A stretch of 10,332 nucleotides of DNA from Thermoleophilaceae bacterium (lineage in GTDB: Bacteria > Actinomycetota > Thermoleophilia > Solirubrobacterales > Thermoleophilaceae): assembly GCA_013696425.1 (NCBI GenBank), contig JACCYP010000076.1, positions 1-10,332 on the forward strand. Direction: 5' to 3'. The stretch's first letter is position 1. Each line of letters opens with the position of its first letter. Made by a program: the position numbers and the translations under genes. The notes under the pieces are model-generated. The model was not told the origin of the DNA. It made no database searches and saw only the letters and a list, made by a program, of their open reading frames with translations. This document shows, piece after piece, positions 6,827 through 10,332 of this stretch.

Positions 6827-8005
6827 CTAGCCCGGGCCGGCGGCAGCGGGCTCCGTGGCCGTACTGCGCGGGTCGATGAGAATCTTGGCGTGCACCTCGG
6901 GACTGCCGAGCGCGGTGAACGCGGGCTCGACGCCGTCGAGGCCCACCGTCCCGGTGATCAGCGGGCTCGGGTCGAGCTCGCCCTCGGCGAGCATGTGCAG
7001 TGTGTCCCGGTACTCGAGCGGCGTGTAGCCGACGACGAAGCGCAGGTCGATCTCCTTGTTCACGGCCATCGCTGGCGTGAACTGGTCGCTGCCCACACAC
7101 ACACCGACCACCACGACGCGGGAGAACAGCGGCGCGCCGTCGATGATGCTCTCGATCACGCCGGGCATCCCGACGCACTCGAAGATCACCGGGTGCTTCG
7201 GCGCCGCGCCGAGCTTCTCGCCGAGCCGCCACGCGTGCCACCACCCGAAGGGAAGGCGCTCCAGCTTCTCGCGCGTGCCGACGGCCAGCTCGAGTGCTGA
7301 GGGAATGTCGTTGAGGTGCCCGCGCCCGCCGGCCGCGGTGTACGGCGAATCCTGTGCGGGGTCGAGCACGACGTCCGCGCCGCAGGCGCCGGCGAGCGCG
7401 CGGCGCCCTGCCGAGTAGTCGCTCGCCACGACCGTGCGCACACCCTGTGCCTTGAGCATCAGGATGACCCCGAGCCCGACCGGCCCGCAGCCGATCACGA
7501 TCGCGACGGTGCGCTTGCCGACCTCGCCGCGGCGCACGGCGTGCCAGGCCACCGCCATCGGCTCGGTCAGCGCTGCGACGTCCGATCCCAGGCCGTTCGG
7601 CACCGGCATCATCATCGACTCCTCGACCACCATCTGCTCGGCGTAGGCACCGGGCGCGTGTGGCGAGAGGCCGACGGTGTCCACGCCGCCGTGGGTCCCT
7701 CGGATCAGCGGCACCGCCACGACCGGCGTTCCCGCCGGCAGGGTCTTCCGCGTCTTCGGACCGTGCTCGGCCACCTGGCCGCAGAACTCGTGTCCGAACA
7801 CGAGCTCGTCGGAGGAGCGGCCGAAGCGCTCATAGCCGGCCCGCGCAGCGAGGTCGGCCCACTGGTCGATGCCGTGGCGCGCGTGCAGATCGGACCCGCA
7901 GATCCCGCAGCGCAGCACCTCGATACGCACCTGTCCCTTCCCCGGCACGGGCTCCGGGCGCTCGGACACGTCGAGCTCGGCGTTGTGGCAGACGACGGCC
8001 CTCAT
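6827..8005 (-). CDS. Zinc-type MDR alcohol dehydrogenase family protein
   Basis: A 392-residue medium-chain dehydrogenase. The catalytic zinc ligands are in place: C36 in CGICGSDLH, H72-E73 in FGHEFCG, and E148 in ALTEPMAVAWHAV, a pattern also found in sorbitol and threonine dehydrogenases. The Rossmann motif is IGCGPVGLG (171-179), and D196 after the second strand favours NAD over NADP. Two things differ from textbook members. The four-cysteine structural zinc lobe expected near 95-115 has no cysteines (VVAVPLIRGTHGGVDTVGLS). A stretch of about 30 extra residues (roughly 227-265, with GFWW-like LPFGWWHAWRLGEKLG) sits between the ADVVLDP and VIFECVG strands. The substrate is unknown. The ATG overlaps the stop of the SHOCT gene (ATGA), so translation is coupled, and the DUF6929-like gene follows after eight bases. 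Confidence 0.9.
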   Translation of the reverse strand: MRAVVCHNAELDVSERPEPVPGKGQVRIEVLRCGICGSDLHARHGIDQWADLAARAGYERFGRSSDELVFGHEFCGQVAEHGPKTRKTLPAGTPVVAVPLIRGTHGGVDTVGLSPHAPGAYAEQMVVEESMMMPVPNGLGSDVAALTEPMAVAWHAVRRGEVGKRTVAIVIGCGPVGLGVILMLKAQGVRTVVASDYSAGRRALAGACGADVVLDPAQDSPYTAAGGRGHLNDIPSALELAVGTREKLERLPFGWWHAWRLGEKLGAAPKHPVIFECVGMPGVIESIIDGAPLFSRVVVVGVCVGSDQFTPAMAVNKEIDLRFVVGYTPLEYRDTLHMLAEGELDPSPLITGTVGLDGVEPAFTALGSPEVHAKILIDPRSTATEPAAAGPG

Positions 8006-8601
8006 TCGAGTATCCGCGCCTTCTGCTGCGCGAACTCGGCGTCGGTGAGCGCGCCCGAGTCGCGCAGCTTGACGAGCCGCTCGAGTGCGGCGATCGGGTC
8101 ATCGGCGCCGGCGGGAGCGGCCGGGGGAGGGGAGGCGGGACGGACGTCGCCGGGTACCGGACCATGGGCGACGTTGTTCCAGTCGATCGCAAGCTTGGCC
8201 TGGTCGTTCGGGTCGACCTTCACGGGCAGGCGAACCCCTTGGCCGAGCGGCGCCGACGCGGGCACGATGTACTGCTGCGCGACCCGGTAGGCGGCCCAGC
8301 CGGGCACGTGGACCTCCAGGTCGAGGTCGAGGTTGAAGCGCTGGGCGCCACGGGCCGGCGTGCCCATGCCGACGATCACGGCCTCGCCCGGAACTCCTTC
8401 GGCGAGCAGGCGCTGCTGGTCGCCGGACTGCTCGGCGAGGTCCTGGAGCTGGTCGCTCATCTGCCCGACCATGTCGCCCATCTGGGACATCATTCCGCCC
8501 ATTCCCGGTTTGTAGCCGGCCTGCTGCTGCTGCTGGTCCTGTAGCGCCTTCCCCTGCTTGGTCAGGTTGGCGATGTCCTTCATGCCCTTGAAAAGTCCCA
8601 C
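8002..8601 (-). CDS. SHOCT-domain protein
   Basis: A 199-residue protein from GTG 8601 (MGLFKGMKDIANLTKQG). It has three parts: an N-terminal low-complexity helix region with a run of five glutamines, a methionine/glycine patch (PGMGGMMSQMGDMVGQM) and a coiled-coil-like QLQDLAEQSGDQQRLL; a central beta domain (about 70-145) with GEAVIVGMG, FNLDLDLEVHVPG, YIVPASAPLGQGVRLPVKVDPND and AIDW; and a C-terminal SHOCT motif, DPIAALERLVKLRDSGALTDAEFAQQKARIL. SHOCT segments are short helical hairpins thought to mediate oligomerisation. The function is unknown. A further GTG at 8649 would lie inside a strong hairpin, so the shorter form is preferred. It is coupled to the dehydrogenase gene by a four-base overlap. 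Confidence 0.83.
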   Translation of the reverse strand: MGLFKGMKDIANLTKQGKALQDQQQQQAGYKPGMGGMMSQMGDMVGQMSDQLQDLAEQSGDQQRLLAEGVPGEAVIVGMGTPARGAQRFNLDLDLEVHVPGWAAYRVAQQYIVPASAPLGQGVRLPVKVDPNDQAKLAIDWNNVAHGPVPGDVRPASPPPAAPAGADDPIAALERLVKLRDSGALTDAEFAQQKARILE

Positions 8602-8633
8602 CGCCCTCGACCCTACCGAGCGAACGCGGCGCC

Positions 8634-8672
8634 GTCCTGCTTTGACCACCGTATGGGTGGCAAAGGCAGGAC
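8634..8672 (-). terminator. Long imperfect hairpin, candidate terminator or regulatory stem
   Basis: The arms GTCCTGC-TTTG-(A)-CCACC and GGTGG-CAAA-(G)-GCAGGAC form a stem of 16 pairs with one unpaired base in each arm and a five-base loop (GTATG). It lies 25 bases after the stop of the AHSA1 remnant and 32 bases before the SHOCT start, both on the minus strand. There is no T run on either side, so it would be a terminator of the T-less kind often proposed in actinobacteria, or else a leader structure of the SHOCT gene. Confidence 0.5.
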
Positions 8673-8697
8673 AGCATCGGCCCGGACCGGCGCGCGC

Positions 8698-8945
8698 CTA
8701 CGTGCCGGCCGTCATCCCGTCCACGTAGCGCAGCGACCCCGGCGTCGTGAGCAGCTCGCCGGTCTCGAGCAGCGTCTTCATGCCGGAGAGGATCATCGGC
8801 CAGCCGTGACGTAGCTCGACCCCGAGGTCCAGTCGGACTCGACTCCCACGCCGAAGTTGTACTTGCTGCGCAGCTCCGGATCGGTGATCGCCTCCCACAG
8901 GCGCTCCGGGCTGGTCTTGATGTAGATCTCGAACACCTTTTCCAT
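8698..8945 (-). pseudogene. AHSA1/SRPBCC-family protein with internal deletion and frameshift
   Basis: The N-terminal part from ATG 8945 reads MEKVFEIYIKTSPERLWEAI, then TDPELRSKYNFGVGVESDW and TSGSS, the classic start of an AHSA1 (START-like SRPBCC) protein. The C-terminal part, in another frame, reads GWPMILSGMKTLLETGELLTTPGSLRYVDGM, the classic end. Members have about 150-160 residues, but only some 40 plus 38 remain. About 70 residues of the middle are missing, and the join near 8800-8812 changes frame; the original frame runs to a stop just after it. AGGAGG at 8950-8955 lies four bases before the start, and the start overlaps the ArsR stop (TGATG), so the gene was once translated together with ArsR. 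Such proteins bind hydrophobic ligands; this copy is almost certainly non-functional unless the sequence is wrong here. Confidence 0.82.
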
Positions 8946-9180
8946 CAGTCCTCCTCTAGTTCTCGCTTGAGGCCCGTGAGCGTTGCGGCCCAGGGCTCGG
9001 CGAATTTGGCACCCACCTGTCGTGGATGAGCCGGATGGGGACGGGGTTCAGGAGATGCAGCTTCTCGCGATTGCGCTTCCTGGTGGTCACGAGATGGGCC
9101 TCCTCGAGCACCTTCAGGTGTTTCATCACGCCGAAGCACGTCATCGGCAGCCGCTCCTCCAGGAGCGACTGGAAGCGGAG
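8945..9180 (-). pseudogene. ArsR-family regulator remnant, N-terminally truncated and frameshifted
   Basis: Directly after the VOC stop, in the same frame, comes SLLEERLPMTCFGVMKHLKV, then LEEAHLVTTRKRNREKLHLL and NPVPIRLIHDRW. This is the recognition helix and wing of the ArsR type that accompanies AHSA1 genes. The first 30-40 residues of the winged helix are missing, as is any start codon of its own apart from the internal ATG 9144. After HDRW the frame is lost; AKFAEPWAATLTGLKRELEED, the proper ending, continues in another frame. A single-base loss around 9009-9018 explains this. In the present sequence the frame would run on as PNSPSPGPQRS to a stop at 8956-8958. The VOC-ArsR-AHSA1 neighbourhood is a common actinobacterial module in which ArsR represses its neighbours. 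Confidence 0.8.
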
Positions 9181-9567
9181 CTATGTGGCCATATGCATCA
9201 GCTCCCACACGTGCCCGTCGAGGTCCTGGAAGCTCGCGCTGTACATGGGCCCGTGCTCCATCTTGGGCTTCCACTCGCTGCCGCCGGCTGCGAGCGCCTT
9301 CTCGATCGTGGTGTCGACCTCGTCCTTGCTGTTGGCCGAGAGGCAGTTGATCGCCTCCGTGGTGGAGGCGGCATCGGCGATGTCGCCGTTGATGAAGTCC
9401 TTGAAGCGCTCCTCGGTGAGGAGCATCACGAAGATGTTCTCGTCGACGATCATGCAGGCCGCCTGCTCGTCGGTGTAGTCGGCGTTGAACCCGAAGTCGA
9501 GGGCGGTGAAGAAGTCCTTCGAGGCGTTCAGGTCCTTCACCGGCAGGTTGACGAAGATCATGCGCAT
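9181..9567 (-). CDS. VOC-family (glyoxalase/extradiol-dioxygenase fold) protein
   Basis: A complete 128-residue protein with two beta-alpha-beta-beta-beta units: MRMIFVNLPVKDLNASKDFFTALDFGFNADYTDEQAACMIVDENIFVMLLT and, after a linker, DEVDTTIEKALAAGGSEWKPKMEHGPMYSASFQDLDGHVWELMHM. The final DLDGHVWEL is a hallmark, and its glutamate (E122) is a likely metal ligand. The first-strand ligand position holds asparagine (N7) rather than the usual histidine, so catalysis is doubtful. Function is unknown. The start at 9567 has GGGAG six bases upstream (9574-9578), the best Shine-Dalgarno in this part. It is the first and only intact gene of the VOC / ArsR / AHSA1 set. Its start codon lies only 18 bases from that of the divergent hydrolase. 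Confidence 0.88.
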   Translation of the reverse strand: MRMIFVNLPVKDLNASKDFFTALDFGFNADYTDEQAACMIVDENIFVMLLTEERFKDFINGDIADAASTTEAINCLSANSKDEVDTTIEKALAAGGSEWKPKMEHGPMYSASFQDLDGHVWELMHMAT

Positions 9568-9585
9568 GGTTTGCTCCCAGTAGTC

Positions 9586-10194
9586 GTGGCTTTCGAGCTA
9601 GATACTCCCCACGGTCCGGCCCGGGCACACCTGCATCCGGCGGAGGAGCCCGTCGGCGCGCTCGTGCTCGGACATGGCGCCGGCGGCGGCGTGAGCGCGC
9701 CCGACCTCGTGGTCGCCACCGAGGCCGCGCTTGCCGCGAACGTGAGCGTCGCGCTCGTCGAGCAGCCCTATCGCGTGGCGGGGCGCAAGAGTGCCGCCCC
9801 CGCGCATCAGCTCGACGCCGCCTGGATCGCGGTGATGAAGGCGCTGCGGGCGGATGCCCTGCAAGGGCTTCCGCTGATTACGGGCGGGCGCTCCTCCGGC
9901 GCGCGCATAGCGTGCCGCACCGCAGCTGAGACGAGCGCCGCTGCTGTGCTCTGTCTCGCCTTCCCGGTGCACCCACCGGGCAAGGCGGGCGATCCGTCGA
10001 AGAGCCGGCTCTACGAACTCGAGGCGGTGCTCGTCCCGGTGCTCGTGGTGCAGGGCGAAAAGGACCCGTTCGGCATGCCGCCCGATGCCAAAGGGCGGAC
10101 GGTGGTGAAGGTGCCCGGCAACCACGGGCTGAAGACCACGGCGCCCGTGCGCGAGGCCGTGTCTGACTGGCTCGCGAAGGGCGTACCGCTCTAG
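9586..10194 (+). CDS. Small alpha/beta hydrolase, KANL3/Tex30-like family
   Basis: A 202-residue protein from GTG 9586. FELDTPHGPARAHLHPAEEPVGALVLGHGAGGGV is the first strand pair with the GHGAGGG oxyanion loop (29-35). LEQPYRVAG-like VALVEQPYRVAG follows, with the nucleophile elbow GRSSG (S103), the acid in VQGEKDPFG (D160) and the histidine in PGNHGLK (H180): a complete triad. This is the small bacterial family related to KANL3/Tex30 and dienelactone hydrolases; the substrate is unknown. No Shine-Dalgarno precedes the GTG, and the frame is open much further left through the antisense of VOC, which is not coding. Its codons 44-58 are repeated exactly at the end of the window in inverted orientation. 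It converges with the permease gene; the stops are seven bases apart. Confidence 0.87.
   Translation: MAFELDTPHGPARAHLHPAEEPVGALVLGHGAGGGVSAPDLVVATEAALAANVSVALVEQPYRVAGRKSAAPAHQLDAAWIAVMKALRADALQGLPLITGGRSSGARIACRTAAETSAAAVLCLAFPVHPPGKAGDPSKSRLYELEAVLVPVLVVQGEKDPFGMPPDAKGRTVVKVPGNHGLKTTAPVREAVSDWLAKGVPL
9713..9759 (+). repeat. Inverted repeat, inner copy
   Basis: These 47 bases inside the alpha/beta hydrolase gene are identical, in reverse complement, to 10286-10332. Here they encode hydrolase residues ATEAALAANVSVALV, which fit the hydrolase family well (strand leading into VALVEQPYRVAG), so this is the native copy. Confidence 0.93.
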
Positions 10195-10206
10195 GCGCCG
10201 CCTAGA
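10190..10206. terminator. 17-base palindrome joining two convergent stop codons
   Basis: TCTAGGCG-C-CGCCTAGA is a perfect palindrome around position 10198. It contains the TAG stop of the hydrolase (10192-10194) and, on the other strand, the TAG stop of the permease (10204-10202). As RNA it could form a seven-pair stem with a three-base loop. A bidirectional terminator is possible, but there is no T run. Confidence 0.4.
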
Positions 10207-10332
10207 CCAGGTCGCGCTCGCGCAGCACCGCGGCCGCTGCGGCGAAGAAGATGCCCACCCAAGCGGTCATCACGAGCAGCGCCGGGACGAGCGCGACGCT
10301 CACGTTCGCGGCAAGCGCGGCCTCGGTGGCGA
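10202..10332 (-). CDS. Membrane protein C-terminal fragment, probably ABC-2-type permease
   Basis: The gene enters from the right edge. Its last 27 codons read PALLVMTAWVGIFFAAAAAV then LRERDLV: one hydrophobic helix followed by a short charged tail, as in many ABC-2-type transport permeases. The family call is weak because only one helix is visible. The 15 residues before it, ATEAALAANVSVALV, are identical to part of the neighbouring hydrolase through the 47-base inverted repeat, so the real permease sequence may be trustworthy only from about 10285 down. Confidence 0.5.
   Translation of the reverse strand, partial: ATEAALAANVSVALVPALLVMTAWVGIFFAAAAAVLRERDLV
10286..10332 (-). repeat. Inverted repeat, outer copy at the window edge
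   Basis: This is an exact reverse complement of 9713-9759 over 47 bases, ending on the last base of the window. The match stops at 10285 (C on the minus strand, against G at 9760). Because it touches the edge, its full length is unknown. Confidence 0.93.

Noticed and set aside
6819..7244. N-terminal extension of the DUF6929-like frame by 142 residues
   Set aside because: It is an arginine- and histidine-rich reading through the dehydrogenase gene in another frame, without any domain. ATG 6818 fits the gene boundary.
8545..8580. CTG/CAG triplet run in the SHOCT gene as a possible satellite
   Set aside because: The run of CTG triplets near 8521-8536 is just five glutamine codons in a low-complexity helix, too short to call a repeat array.
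8983..9585. Long open plus-strand frame running into the alpha/beta hydrolase
   Set aside because: It is antisense to the intact VOC gene and the ArsR remnant. High-GC sequence often leaves such frames open, and hydrolase similarity starts only near 9589.

Overview
The window is GC-rich (by eye about 70%) and densely coded, with GTG/TTG starts, few clear Shine-Dalgarno sites and tight gene spacing. The gene content points to a high-GC actinobacterium, most likely of the Thermoleophilia/Solirubrobacterales type. The support is an NTF2-like protein opening MAQENVGVVREMW, a DUF58 / BatA-like pair, an actinobacterial-type tmRNA tag ending YALAA, and SHOCT and KANL3/Tex30-like hydrolase genes. This assignment is an inference from family flavour, not from a marker gene phylogeny.

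Layout. Positions 1-2274 (+) hold a compact run: the C-terminal end of a DUF58 protein, a BatA-like von Willebrand A membrane protein coupled to it by a TTGA overlap, a YczE/YitT-type six-helix membrane protein, and a small NTF2-like protein. Positions 2309-2671 (+) hold a complete one-piece tmRNA (ssrA) with tag ADSHEYALAA. Positions 2719-3492 (+) encode an alpha/beta hydrolase, and 3510-3920 (-) a second NTF2-like protein. Positions 4078-5463 (-) encode an FAD-dependent oxidoreductase that runs head-on into the remains of a TetR-family regulator (5350-5838, +) lacking its whole DNA-binding domain. The two genes appear to have been joined by a deletion that also took the natural start of the oxidoreductase.

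Positions 8601-5841 (-) form a tight three-gene unit: SHOCT-domain protein, zinc-type MDR dehydrogenase (ATGA overlap), and a 325-residue protein probably of the DUF6929 type (8-base gap). Upstream of it on the same strand, 9567-8698 (-) was once a VOC / ArsR / AHSA1 (SRPBCC) module. Only the VOC gene is intact. The ArsR gene lacks its N-terminal part and is frameshifted near its end, and the AHSA1 gene has lost its middle and its frame. A strong hairpin (8634-8672) separates this module from the SHOCT unit. Divergent from VOC is a small alpha/beta hydrolase (9586-10194, +). The window closes with the C-terminal tail of a membrane protein, probably an ABC-2-type permease (10202-10332, -).

I see no mobile element, phage gene, CRISPR array or convincing new system. 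The most remarkable features are scars: the regulator-less TetR/oxidoreductase junction, the doubly broken ArsR/AHSA1 pair, and a perfect 47-base inverted repeat whose outer copy ends exactly on the last base of the window. That repeat transplants 15 hydrolase residues onto the permease tail and looks like an assembly fold-back. Genuine gene decay and mis-assembly both have to be considered for the other scars.
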